Positions 16,288 through 24,062 of a stretch of DNA of 64,000 nt are shown piece after piece. Source of the stretch: a bacterium UBP2_UBA2255 (lineage in GTDB: Bacteria > Edwardsbacteria > AC1 > EtOH8); contig DDXR01000076.1 of assembly GCA_002347565.1 (NCBI GenBank), positions 36,626-100,625 on the forward strand, in the 5' to 3' direction. The number at the start of each line of letters is the position of its first letter. Positions within the stretch are counted from its first letter, which is position 1. The position numbers and the translations under genes were made by a program. A model generated the notes under the pieces. It was not told where the DNA came from. It saw nothing but the letters and a program-made list of their open reading frames with translations, and did not search any database.

Positions 16288-17277
16288 TCATCGCAGCAGC
16301 AGCGCGCCCATCCAGGCGGTCAGCCCCAGGCCCAGCAGGAACAGACCGGCGGACTGCCAGCCGTAGCGGCGCGCCAGTTCCTTCTCGCTCCTGTCCGAGA
16401 TGATCATCACCTCGTTGTTCCTGTCGCGGGTGATCACAAAGTCATCGGAGGTGTCAAGCGGCGTCCCCAGCTCCTCCCGCAGCACGTCCTGCTCGACGCG
16501 CTGCCGCGCCCGCTCCCACTCGTCGGCGCTGATGGCCCCGTCGCCGTCTCGGTCGAACGCCTTGAGCTGCTCCTGGTCGGCCTTGATGGCCCGCAGCCGT
16601 TCGGCGATCTTGAAGCGGCGGTCGTCGCGGGCGTCCTTCCAGCGGGTGACGGTGCCGATGACGTAGACCGGCTCGCCCTCCACGATCCACCACTCGCTGT
16701 AGCGCATCTTGTCCCCGCCGAAGGGGCCCCAGCCGCTGCCGGGCTTGGTGCCGGTCCACTGGTAGTCGCGGCCCAGGTGGACGTCGGCCTCCACCGGATC
16801 GACGAGGACCCGTCCGGTGTCGTCCTCGACGTAGAAGTAGTTGGTGGACGCGCCCTCGTCCACCACCGACCAGTGGCTGGACTTGCCGCTGCGGACGTAC
16901 TTCTCGATCTTGTAGCGGTAGTAGGCGCAGTCGGTCATGGTGACCGGGCTCTTCAGTCGCGCCTTGGGCCGGGCCCCGCCCTTGACCTCGACCAGCCCCA
17001 TCGCCAGCGACCGGGCCTTGGAAGTGGGGATGTTCTCGATCAGCCGCTTCTCCTTCCAGACCGAAAACGCGTAGGTCAGCACCAGCAGGCCGATCACCAG
17101 CGCCAGCGCCAGGACCAGGTAGGCGGCCGGGGACATGCCGCCCGGGCCGGCCGACCACGAAGTCCGGGAGAAGAGCATGGCCGCCGCGTATCCCGCCCCG
17201 GCGGACAGGCCCATCACCAGCCCCGACTGCCTGCGGTGGTGCCGCGCGTACAGCTGGAAGCGCTTGAGGACGTGCAT
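16288..17277 (-). CDS. GIDE-like (E3 ubiquitin ligase-type) membrane protein with EF-hand
   Basis: 329 residues. Two N-terminal membrane segments (about 20-36 and 50-72), then a GIDE domain ('LIENIPTSKARSLAMGLVEVKG', 'SPVTMTDCAYYRYKIEKYV') to about residue 215, then a canonical 12-residue EF-hand loop at 242-253 (D, D, D, G, I, E in place) and a C-terminal membrane helix. The GIDE family name comes from a mitochondrial E3 ligase, but bacterial members lack a RING and their role is unknown. A Ca2+-binding loop between the GIDE domain and the last helix is unusual. It pairs with the LemA gene downstream. Confidence 0.83.
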   Translation of the reverse strand: MHVLKRFQLYARHHRRQSGLVMGLSAGAGYAAAMLFSRTSWSAGPGGMSPAAYLVLALALVIGLLVLTYAFSVWKEKRLIENIPTSKARSLAMGLVEVKGGARPKARLKSPVTMTDCAYYRYKIEKYVRSGKSSHWSVVDEGASTNYFYVEDDTGRVLVDPVEADVHLGRDYQWTGTKPGSGWGPFGGDKMRYSEWWIVEGEPVYVIGTVTRWKDARDDRRFKIAERLRAIKADQEQLKAFDRDGDGAISADEWERARQRVEQDVLREELGTPLDTSDDFVITRDRNNEVMIISDRSEKELARRYGWQSAGLFLLGLGLTAWMGALLLR

Positions 17278-17286
17278 AAACCTCGG

Positions 17287-17335
17287 GACCCCTCCCTGTG
17301 TCCCTCCCCTCGAGGGGAGGGACCGGGCGGGGTCA
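17287..17335. repeat. CCCTCCCCTCGAGGGG palindromic repeat, copy 1
   Basis: About 49 bases with a CCCTCCCCTCGAGGGGAGGG core and TGACC-type ends. The TGA stop of the epimerase gene (17335-17333) lies in its right end. It is similar to copy 2 (18249-18296) in reverse orientation. Confidence 0.75.
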
Positions 17336-17737
17336 GTGGGCGTCCTGGCAGAGCTCCAGCAGCACGCCCCGGGTGGACTTGGGGTGGAGGAACGCGATCA
17401 TGTGCCCGCCGCCGCCCAGCCGCGGCGCCTTGTCGATCAGCTGGTAGCCCTTGGCGGACAGCTCGGCCAGCGCCTGCTCGACATCGTCCACCCGCACCGC
17501 GATGTGATGGATGCCCTCGCCCTTGGACTCGATGAACTTGGCCACGTTGCCGTCGGGCGCGGTGGTCTCCAGCAGCTCGATCTTGCTCTCGCCGATCTTG
17601 ATGAACCCCACCTTGACCTTCTGGCTCTCCACGACCTCAGTGCCCTCCAGCGCCAGGCCCAGGTCGGCGTACAGCTTGGCGGCCTCGTCGAGGCTCTTGA
17701 CCGCGATCCCCACGTGGTCGATGCGTTGCGTCTGCAT
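17333..17737 (-). CDS. mce: Methylmalonyl-CoA epimerase
   Basis: 134 residues with the glyoxalase/VOC fold duplicated: 'RIDHVGIAVKSLDEAAKLY' with the first metal-binding His, 'KIELLETTAPDGNVAKFI', 'GIHHIAVRVDDVEQAL' and 'GGGGHMIAFLHPKSTRGVLLELCQ'. The last two motifs are characteristic of the epimerase. It interconverts (2S)- and (2R)-methylmalonyl-CoA in the cytoplasm, linking propionyl-CoA carboxylation or succinyl-CoA to the mutase. The other pathway genes in the window are meaB (23099-24046) and the mutase subunits at 34322 and 39975. Its stop codon sits in a palindromic repeat. Confidence 0.93.
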   Translation of the reverse strand: MQTQRIDHVGIAVKSLDEAAKLYADLGLALEGTEVVESQKVKVGFIKIGESKIELLETTAPDGNVAKFIESKGEGIHHIAVRVDDVEQALAELSAKGYQLIDKAPRLGGGGHMIAFLHPKSTRGVLLELCQDAH

Positions 17738-17768
17738 GGCACTCCTCTATTGTATGATTAAATGAAAA

Positions 17769-18230
17769 TCAAACCGACAGTTTACGGTTTTTGTACCCCT
17801 CGTAGTCCGTCAGGATCCGCTCGTACTCGCCCTCCATCAGTGTCGACGAGATCATGAAGTCGGCCGAGGCCCGGTTGCAGGCGATCGGGATGTTCCACAC
17901 CACCGCGATCCGCAGCAGCGCCTTGACGTCCGGGTCGTGCGGCATCGGCTGCAGCGGGTCCCAGAAGAAGATCAGGAAGTCGATCTCGCCGTCGGCGATC
18001 TTGGCGCCCACCTGCTGGTCGCCGCCCAGCGGCCCGCTCTGCAGTTTGTGGACCGGCACGCCCACGGCCTTCTCCAGCAGTGTTCCGGTGGTGCCGGTGG
18101 CGTACAGCTGGTGGCGCGACAGCGTGCCCTTGTTGTACCTCACCCATTCCAGCAAGTCGTTCTTCTTGTTGTCGTGCGCCACCACGGCGATTCGCTTCCG
18201 GTCCGGGATCAGGACGGTCTTGGGTTCCAT
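17769..18230 (-). CDS. mgsA: Methylglyoxal synthase
   Basis: 153 residues matching the family over its whole length: 'IAVVAHDNKKNDLLEWV', 'LYATGTTGTLLEK', 'SGPLGGDQQVGAKIADGEIDFLIFFWDP' and 'DVKALLRIAVVWNIPIACNRASADF'. The Asp and His residues used for catalysis lie in the last two. It converts dihydroxyacetone phosphate to methylglyoxal plus phosphate, a bypass of lower glycolysis under phosphate limitation. It lies between the epimerase and a YcaQ-like gene, and two inverted copies of a palindromic repeat flank mce plus mgsA. Confidence 0.95.
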   Translation of the reverse strand: MEPKTVLIPDRKRIAVVAHDNKKNDLLEWVRYNKGTLSRHQLYATGTTGTLLEKAVGVPVHKLQSGPLGGDQQVGAKIADGEIDFLIFFWDPLQPMPHDPDVKALLRIAVVWNIPIACNRASADFMISSTLMEGEYERILTDYEGYKNRKLSV

Positions 18231-18248
18231 CAGTCCCCATGCCTTTCA

Positions 18249-18296
18249 TGACCCGCCCTTCCCTCCCCTCGAGGGGAGGGGCACAGGGAGGGGTCA
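18249..18296. repeat. CCCTCCCCTCGAGGGG palindromic repeat, copy 2
   Basis: About 48 bases, TGACCCGCCC on the left and GGGAGGGGTCA on the right around the same CTCGAG core as copy 1. The TGA stop of the YcaQ-like gene (18296-18294) lies in its right end. Confidence 0.75.
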
Positions 18297-19499
18297 ACGG
18301 GAGGTTGTGAGTTGGCTTCGAACCTTTAGGGATATAGTATCCGAGAACCCCACCGTATCGCAACCGTGGAACGCCCGCCAGCGGCCCAGCGTCGCGGCCA
18401 GCGCGGCCAGGAATTCCGCATCGGGCCTGAAGCCCCGCTCGAAATGCAGCGACTGCACCCGCAGCGCCTTGCCCTGCCGGTCGGCTTTGAGGTCGATCCG
18501 GCCGACAAGGTTCTCCCGCCACAGCACCGGCAGGCAGAAGTAGCCGTACTTCCGCTTGGCCGCCGGCACGTAGCATTCCAGCGTGTAGTCGAACCCGAAC
18601 AGGTGCTTGACGCGGTCGCGCAGGATGATCGAGTTGTCGAACGGCGACAGCAGCCGGACTTGGTCCTGTGCTGCCGCGGGCTCGTCGATCCCCGCCAAGT
18701 CGGAAACCAGCGCGTAGTGCGGTTTCGCGCTGCCCTCCACCCGCACCTCCTGCGCCTCGCCCGACTCGCACAGCTGCGCCACCGCCGGCGCCAGCCTGCC
18801 GCCGACCGTGATGTGGCGGTCGATGTCCCGCTGCGTGGCCGGCCCCAGCGCGGCCAGCGCCCGCCGCGCGAAGAAGTCCTGGACCTCCGCCCTGCCCGGC
18901 GCCGCCAGGTCGAGCCCCGGCGGCAGCACCCGCTCCGTCAGGTCGTACACCCGCTCGAAGCCCCGCCGCTCGCGGATCATCAGGTCGCCGCGGTAGTACA
19001 GCATCTCCAGCGCGGCCTTGGCCGGCTTCCAGTCCCACCACGCGCCCCGCTTCTGCGCCCTGGTGTCCTCGAAGTCGGACGTGCCCAATGGTCCCTCGTC
19101 CCGCACCCGGGCCAGGACCTTCGCGGCCAGCCGGCCGTGCTTTTTGGTGATCTGGCGGTACCAGTCGCTGCGGCGCGGGAACGACTCCATGTGCGGCCGG
19201 TAGAACCGGTAGTCGGCCATCGGCAGGTAGCACATGGCGTGGGCCCAGTACTCGAACACCGCCCGGTCCTGCGATTGCAACTGGTGCAGATGATCAGGCG
19301 AGTAGCCCTGGCAGCGGGTGAACAGCGCCAGGTGGTGCGCCCGCTCGATCACGTTGATGGTGTCGATCTGGATGTAGCCCAGCGCGCCGATCGCCGCCAG
19401 CGCACCGTCCTTGCCGCTGGGGAGCTCCAGGGCCGACAGCAGCTGCTTGCGCAGGGCCAGCCGCCGGGCCTGGGGCAGGGAGATGGTCTCAGGCACCAT
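18294..19499 (-). CDS. YcaQ-family (HTH_42) winged-helix protein, DNA crosslink glycosylase-like
   Basis: 401 residues. The whole protein fits the YcaQ/AlkX DNA glycosylase family: 'LSLPQARRLALRKQLL'-type start, 'YIQIDTINVIERAHHLALFTR', 'VFEYWAHAMCYLPMADY', and 'LLSPFDNSIILRDRVKHLFGFDYTLECYVP' followed by 'RKYGYFCLPVLWRENLVGRIDLKADR'. Family members unhook interstrand crosslinks and remove bulky alkylated bases. The QxD-type catalytic motif region 'YIQIDT' is present. Its start lies 11 bases inside the upstream radical SAM gene. Confidence 0.88.
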   Translation of the reverse strand: MVPETISLPQARRLALRKQLLSALELPSGKDGALAAIGALGYIQIDTINVIERAHHLALFTRCQGYSPDHLHQLQSQDRAVFEYWAHAMCYLPMADYRFYRPHMESFPRRSDWYRQITKKHGRLAAKVLARVRDEGPLGTSDFEDTRAQKRGAWWDWKPAKAALEMLYYRGDLMIRERRGFERVYDLTERVLPPGLDLAAPGRAEVQDFFARRALAALGPATQRDIDRHITVGGRLAPAVAQLCESGEAQEVRVEGSAKPHYALVSDLAGIDEPAAAQDQVRLLSPFDNSIILRDRVKHLFGFDYTLECYVPAAKRKYGYFCLPVLWRENLVGRIDLKADRQGKALRVQSLHFERGFRPDAEFLAALAATLGRWRAFHGCDTVGFSDTISLKVRSQLTTSR

Positions 19500-20595
19500 G
19501 TGTGCTGTTCGTTTCTACGTGCCGCTGGTGCAGCGTCTGCAGCCATTCCCGGTTCTGCCACAGGGCGCAGCCGCCGGCGGTCTCGGTCAGCGTTCCGTGC
19601 TGCTCGCGGATGGCCCGCAGCAGATCCGACCGCAGCGCCTCGGTCAGCGACATCGTCGCCAGGTCCGCGTCGCCGTAGGGCGCGAACGGGCAGGGCTCGA
19701 GCATCCCCTCGGGGCTGACGTGGACGAACCCGCGGCCCGCGGCCAGGCAGCCGCCGTACTGCTCCTCGTCCCCGGGAAAGACGATGAACAGGCCCGCATG
19801 GCCGCGCTGCATCCGTTTAGCGAACCCGATCAGGTCGCGCCGCTGCCCCGCGCTGAGCACCATCGCCTCGCTGCCGGCGCTGACCGGCACGTACTCGACG
19901 AAGAAGAAGACGCCGCTGCCCCGGTCCGCCAGTTCCGCGATGAACGCTGGATCGGTTACCGTCGCGTGGTTTTCCGAGGTGACGGTCAGCGAGCAGCCGG
20001 CCAGGATGCCGTTGCGGGAAAGATCGGACAGCGACCGCAGCAGCCGCTGGTGGACGCCGCCGCCCCGCCGCAGGTCGGTCTGCTCGGGCGTGCCCTCCAG
20101 GCTGATCACCGGGACCACGTGGCGCTGGCGCTTCAGCTCCGAGATCACTGCCCCGTCCACCAGCAGGCCGTTGGTGAACAGCGGGAAGACGATGCCCGGG
20201 TGCCGCGCGGTCAGATCGAAGAGCTCGCGGCGCAGCAGCGGCTCGCCCCCCGCTATCATCACGATCGAAACGCCGAGACCGGCGGCCTCGTCCAGCAGCA
20301 CGCCCAGACGTCCGATATCGAGCAGGCGCGCGTCCGGCCGGTGACGCTCGCGGGCATAACAGCCGGCGCAGTTGAGGTTGCACTGGTGGGTGACGCTGAC
20401 GACCAGCAGCGGCGGGACGTGGGTCCCTCGCCGCTCCCAGGTCCGCCGCCGCCGCGCCGCGCTGCGTTGCGACAGCGCCGTCCGCGCCAGGAACGGCAGC
20501 CAGCGGGGATGGCGCAGCCCCAGGCGCAGTGCCGCGGTGAACAGGGCTGCGATATTCCGATTGAAGCGGGCGATGTAGTTTTGCTGCGTGGCCAT
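19489..20595 (-). CDS. Radical SAM protein with SPASM-like C-terminus
   Basis: 368 residues. The radical SAM motif CX3CX2C is in 'VTHQCNLNCAGCYAR' (about residues 73-80), followed by the GGEP motif 'MIAGGEPLLRREL'. The C-terminal part has 'HVSPEGMLEPCPFAPYG' and a late 'GGCALWQN', Cys positions suggestive of an extra cluster as in SPASM/twitch proteins. Substrate unknown; such proteins modify peptides or make cofactors, but no precursor peptide is evident next door. It overlaps YcaQ by 11 bases and abuts the DUF885 peptidase gene. Confidence 0.83.
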   Translation of the reverse strand: MATQQNYIARFNRNIAALFTAALRLGLRHPRWLPFLARTALSQRSAARRRRTWERRGTHVPPLLVVSVTHQCNLNCAGCYARERHRPDARLLDIGRLGVLLDEAAGLGVSIVMIAGGEPLLRRELFDLTARHPGIVFPLFTNGLLVDGAVISELKRQRHVVPVISLEGTPEQTDLRRGGGVHQRLLRSLSDLSRNGILAGCSLTVTSENHATVTDPAFIAELADRGSGVFFFVEYVPVSAGSEAMVLSAGQRRDLIGFAKRMQRGHAGLFIVFPGDEEQYGGCLAAGRGFVHVSPEGMLEPCPFAPYGDADLATMSLTEALRSDLLRAIREQHGTLTETAGGCALWQNREWLQTLHQRHVETNSTHGA

Positions 20596-20596
20596 C

Positions 20597-22387
20597 TTAC
20601 CGGCTGGCCGCGACGTACGCGTCCACCCGGCGCTCGGCCAGTTCCAGCGGCAGGGTGCCGTTCTCCAGCAGTATCCGGTGGAACTCCCGCAGGTCGAATT
20701 TCGGGCCCAGCTTTTTCCTGGCCCCGTCGCGCAGCTCGAGGATCTTCATCATTCCCACGTAGTAGGAGCAGGCCTGGCCCGGCCACATGATGTAGCGGTC
20801 GACCTCGCCCTCGGCGGCCCAGCCCAGGTTGTCCCGCATGTAGGCCATGGCCTGCCCCCGGGTCCAGCGCTTGGAATGGATGCCGGTGTCCACCACCAGC
20901 CGCACCGCCCGGAACAGCAGTGAATTGCGGTTGGCGATGCGCGAGGGGACGTCCGAGAACCAGCCGCGCTCGTAGGCCAGCTGCTCGCTGTACATCGCCC
21001 AGCCCTCGCCGAAACCCGTGAAGAACAGCAGGTTCTTGAACATCCGGTTCTCGCGGCGCTCCTGGGCGATGGCGATCTGGAAATGGTGCCCCGGCACCGC
21101 CTCGTGGTAGGCCAGCGTGGCCATGCCGGGCTTGTTGGGGATGAACCCCCCGAGGTTGACGTAGAAAACGCCGGGCCGCAGGCCGTCCAGCGAGGCCGGC
21201 TCGTAGTAGGTGCCCGACGTGGCCTCCTTGTGGGGCGGCACCGCCTGGGCGTTGACCCTGGTCGCGGGGACCTGGGCGAAGACGTCCGGCAGGCGCGGCC
21301 AGGTCTCGTCGATGATCCGCTGGTAGTCGGCGACCACCCGTTTCCTCGTCTCCGGCCCCTCGGGATAGGTGTACTCGGCGCGATGGGCGTCGCCGGAGAT
21401 GTAGCCCCAGTAGGCCTGGATCCATGAGGAGAACACCGGACCGCCCGACAGCCCCAGTTCCCTCATCAGCCCCTTGATCTCGCCCTGCAGCCACTCGACC
21501 TCACGCCGGCCCAGCCGGTGGACCTGGTCGGGCGACAGGTTCGTGGTGGTGTGGTTCTTCAGGCACCAGCGGTAGTAGGCGTCGCCCTGGGGCAGGTGCC
21601 AGGCGCCGGCCGTGGAGTCGGCCTTGGCGCGACTGGCGCGCACCGCGGCGATGAAGCGGCCGTAGGCCGGGTAGAGCTCGCGGTCGATGATGTCGCGCGC
21701 CGTGCGGTACATCGCGGCCTTCTCGTCCTTGCCGACGCCCGGCAGCGGCTCGACCCTGGCCCGGAACGACGCCAGCAGCACGCAGCTGTCGGCGGGCGCC
21801 GCGGCGAACTGGGACATCACCGCGTCGACCTTGTCGCAGATGAACGCCGGCGGCCGGATGCCCCGCCGCTCCTGCAGGGCCAGCCGCTCCCTGGTCTGGT
21901 CGACGCGCTGCGGCGCCTTCTTCAGCCGGGCCAGCCAGTCCAGGGCGTCCTGCCGGTCGCTGATGGTGTGGTACTCGGTCAGCAGGTTGGTCAGGGCGCT
22001 GTGCACGCCGTACATCTGGTTGATCACCGGGGCGTGGTCGCGGAACCGCTCGCCCCGCAGGGCGTGGTCCAGGAACCAGGACAGTATCTCGGCGTCCTGC
22101 TGCTGGGAGGGCGTCAGGCGCCGGGTGGCGGCGCGCCTCAGCTGGTCGCGGTAGCGATGGTAGTACCGGTAGGTGCGGTCGACCAGCCGCTCGGACCCGT
22201 CGGTCAGGTCCGACTTCCGGTACGGGTAGCCCATCGCCGGGGTCAGGCCGAACTGCGACGCGTCGTCGGGGTTCATCGCGATCCACTCGCGGAAGAAGTT
22301 GTCGAACAGCGAGTCGACCTCGGCGGCTGCGGCGCTGCCGGGCACGGCCAGCAGGACGGCCAGGGCCGTCAGCAGTATTCCCTTCAT
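20597..22387 (-). CDS. Secreted DUF885-family metallopeptidase
   Basis: 596 residues with a signal peptide (about 1-21, SAAAAE). The zinc site is H428-E429...H433 in 'LAYHEAVPGHHFQIAIAQE', the HExxPGHH form found in DUF885 peptidases. 'DSLFDNFFREWIAMNPDDASQFGL' at the start and 'YVNLGGFIPNKPGMATLAYHEA' are typical. It probably cleaves peptides in the periplasm; the substrate is not known. A GGAGGCG ribosome site supports the start. It follows the secreted NADase-type glycan-binding-like gene on the same strand. Confidence 0.93.
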   Translation of the reverse strand: MKGILLTALAVLLAVPGSAAAAEVDSLFDNFFREWIAMNPDDASQFGLTPAMGYPYRKSDLTDGSERLVDRTYRYYHRYRDQLRRAATRRLTPSQQQDAEILSWFLDHALRGERFRDHAPVINQMYGVHSALTNLLTEYHTISDRQDALDWLARLKKAPQRVDQTRERLALQERRGIRPPAFICDKVDAVMSQFAAAPADSCVLLASFRARVEPLPGVGKDEKAAMYRTARDIIDRELYPAYGRFIAAVRASRAKADSTAGAWHLPQGDAYYRWCLKNHTTTNLSPDQVHRLGRREVEWLQGEIKGLMRELGLSGGPVFSSWIQAYWGYISGDAHRAEYTYPEGPETRKRVVADYQRIIDETWPRLPDVFAQVPATRVNAQAVPPHKEATSGTYYEPASLDGLRPGVFYVNLGGFIPNKPGMATLAYHEAVPGHHFQIAIAQERRENRMFKNLLFFTGFGEGWAMYSEQLAYERGWFSDVPSRIANRNSLLFRAVRLVVDTGIHSKRWTRGQAMAYMRDNLGWAAEGEVDRYIMWPGQACSYYVGMMKILELRDGARKKLGPKFDLREFHRILLENGTLPLELAERRVDAYVAASR

Positions 22388-22403
22388 GGACGCCTCCTTT
22401 CGT

Positions 22404-23087
22404 TCACCGGAACGTCAGCTCACTGACGCAGGTGTCGTCGTATTTCGTCCCCGGATAGACGTCGGCGATCTCCAGGCGCAGGATGACCGCCGGTGCGATG
22501 GCGAATTCCGCCGCCCCCTCGCGGCGCCGGGCGATCTCATCCCCGAGGTCGGCCTCGAACCGGGCCCGCGCCCGGACGGCATCCTCCCGCACCGCGTCCC
22601 AGTCGAACGGGAACGGAAGGGACTGGGGCGCCGCCGTGTCGTTCAGCCCGATGACCGGCCGTCGCGGGAATGGCCGGCAATGGTACAGCGTGGCTACCTC
22701 GGTGACATCCCCCGGCAGGTTGAAGGCGTGCAGCAGCGTCGCGGTGAACTTCTTCACCCGCCCGTTCCCGGCGAACGTCGTCCGGCTCTTGGCGTACCCG
22801 TTGACCGCCGATAGCGTTGTCGGACGACCGTCGAGCAGGATATGGATCCGCTCGCCGAGGCCGCGGCCCGCGGCCCCCTCGGCCCAGCAGGTGGCCGGGT
22901 CGCCGTCGCCCAGGTTGCGGGCGGCGTAGCGCGACGGCTGCTCCGCGAAGGGATCGTCGCCCCCCAGGGTCGAGGACGCGGTGAAAATGTGGACCATCAT
23001 CAGCGAATCCCACCCCGGCTGGTCCTGGGCCCCGGCCGGCCCGGCCAGGGCCAGGAGCATTCCCATCAACGGCAGCAGCGTTCTCAT
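22404..23087 (-). CDS. Secreted protein with discoidin/NADase-type glycan-binding-like domain
   Basis: 227 residues with a signal peptide (about 1-20, AGAQ). The pattern 'YAARNLGDGDPATCWAEGAAGRGLGERIHI', 'LSAVNGYAKSRTTFAGNGRVKKFTATL' and the end 'LRLEIADVYPGTKYDDTCVSELTF' fits the discoidin-like NADase-type glycan-binding domain found on secreted bacterial proteins. It likely binds a sugar or surface; no catalytic domain is present. The start follows GGAGG and lies 11 bases after meaB, so it may be co-transcribed with meaB and the DUF885 gene. Confidence 0.75.
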   Translation of the reverse strand: MRTLLPLMGMLLALAGPAGAQDQPGWDSLMMVHIFTASSTLGGDDPFAEQPSRYAARNLGDGDPATCWAEGAAGRGLGERIHILLDGRPTTLSAVNGYAKSRTTFAGNGRVKKFTATLLHAFNLPGDVTEVATLYHCRPFPRRPVIGLNDTAAPQSLPFPFDWDAVREDAVRARARFEADLGDEIARRREGAAEFAIAPAVILRLEIADVYPGTKYDDTCVSELTFR

Positions 23088-23098
23088 CGGCGCCTCCG

Positions 23099-24046
23099 TC
23101 ACTCGATCCCCAGTTCCAGCAGCACGGCGGCGGCCACGGTGTGCGGATCGGTCTTGCGCTGGTACAGGTCCACCAGGTTCTCCCTGGCCTCCAGGTCGTT
23201 GGTCAGCTTGGCCTGGGCCCACTCGCCCAGCCGGCCGGTGATGATGGCCCGCACCTGCTGGCGCAGGCGCTGCTCGCGTTTGCTCTCCCGCCGGCCGTTC
23301 CGGCCCAGCCAGGCCCGGTGCCGTTCGACGGCGTCCGCCAGCCCGTCGACCCCGGTGCCGTCCCGCGCCACCAGCTGAACGATGGGCGGCAGCCAGGTCG
23401 TTTCGTCCATCTCGCGCACCGACAGCAGCTGCTCGATCTCGATCACGCACTTCTCCACGCCCTCGCGGTCGGCCTTGTTGACCGCGAAGATGTCGGCGAT
23501 CTCCATGGTGCCGGCCTTCAGCACCTGGACGTCGTCGCCCAGCCCCGGCACCGTCACCAGCATGGTGGTGTCGACCTGCGCCGCGACCTCGACCTCGCTC
23601 TGGCCGATGCCGACCGTCTCGAAGATCACGCGGTCGTAACCGGCGGCGTCCAGCACCGTCGCGGCGTCGGCAGCGGCCGCGGCCAGACCGCCCAGGTGGC
23701 CGCGGCTGCCCATCGAGCGGATGAACACGCCGGGGTCGGTGGCGTGCTTCTGCATCCGCACCCGGTCGCCCAGGATCGCCCCGCCCGAGAACGGACTGGA
23801 GGGGTCGACCGCGATCACGCCGACGCGCAGCCCCTGCCCGCGGTAGTGGGCGATCAGCCGGTCGACCAAGGTGGACTTGCCGCCGCCCGGCGGGCCGGTG
23901 ATGCCCAGCAGGTAGGCCGCTCCGGCGCGGGGGAACAGCGCCCGCAGCAGCGGCACCGCGGCCGGGTCGCCGTTCTCGACCAGCGAGATGGCGCGGGCGA
24001 TGGCGCGGATGTCCCCCCGGCCGACGGCATCGATCAAGTCATTCAT
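23099..24046 (-). CDS. meaB: Methylmalonyl-CoA mutase-associated GTPase
   Basis: 315 residues of the G3E-type GTPase MeaB: Walker A 'GITGPPGGGKST' (48-59), 'VDPSSPFSGGAILGDRVRM', 'DRVIFETVGIGQSEVEV', and the base-recognition motif 'FAVNKADR'. It protects and reloads methylmalonyl-CoA mutase with adenosylcobalamin. The mutase subunits are encoded 10-17 kb upstream on the same strand, separated by secreted-protein genes and a DNA island. It lies close to the diguanylate cyclase gene (17 bases) and the glycan-binding-like gene (11 bases). Confidence 0.96.
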   Translation of the reverse strand: MNDLIDAVGRGDIRAIARAISLVENGDPAAVPLLRALFPRAGAAYLLGITGPPGGGKSTLVDRLIAHYRGQGLRVGVIAVDPSSPFSGGAILGDRVRMQKHATDPGVFIRSMGSRGHLGGLAAAAADAATVLDAAGYDRVIFETVGIGQSEVEVAAQVDTTMLVTVPGLGDDVQVLKAGTMEIADIFAVNKADREGVEKCVIEIEQLLSVREMDETTWLPPIVQLVARDGTGVDGLADAVERHRAWLGRNGRRESKREQRLRQQVRAIITGRLGEWAQAKLTNDLEARENLVDLYQRKTDPHTVAAAVLLELGIE

Positions 24047-24062
24047 GATGGCTGGAGTCCGT

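Noticed and set aside
17287..18296. Short palindromic repeats as a CRISPR array
   Set aside because: Copies are about 950 bases apart, in opposite orientation, with genes between them and no spacers or cas genes.
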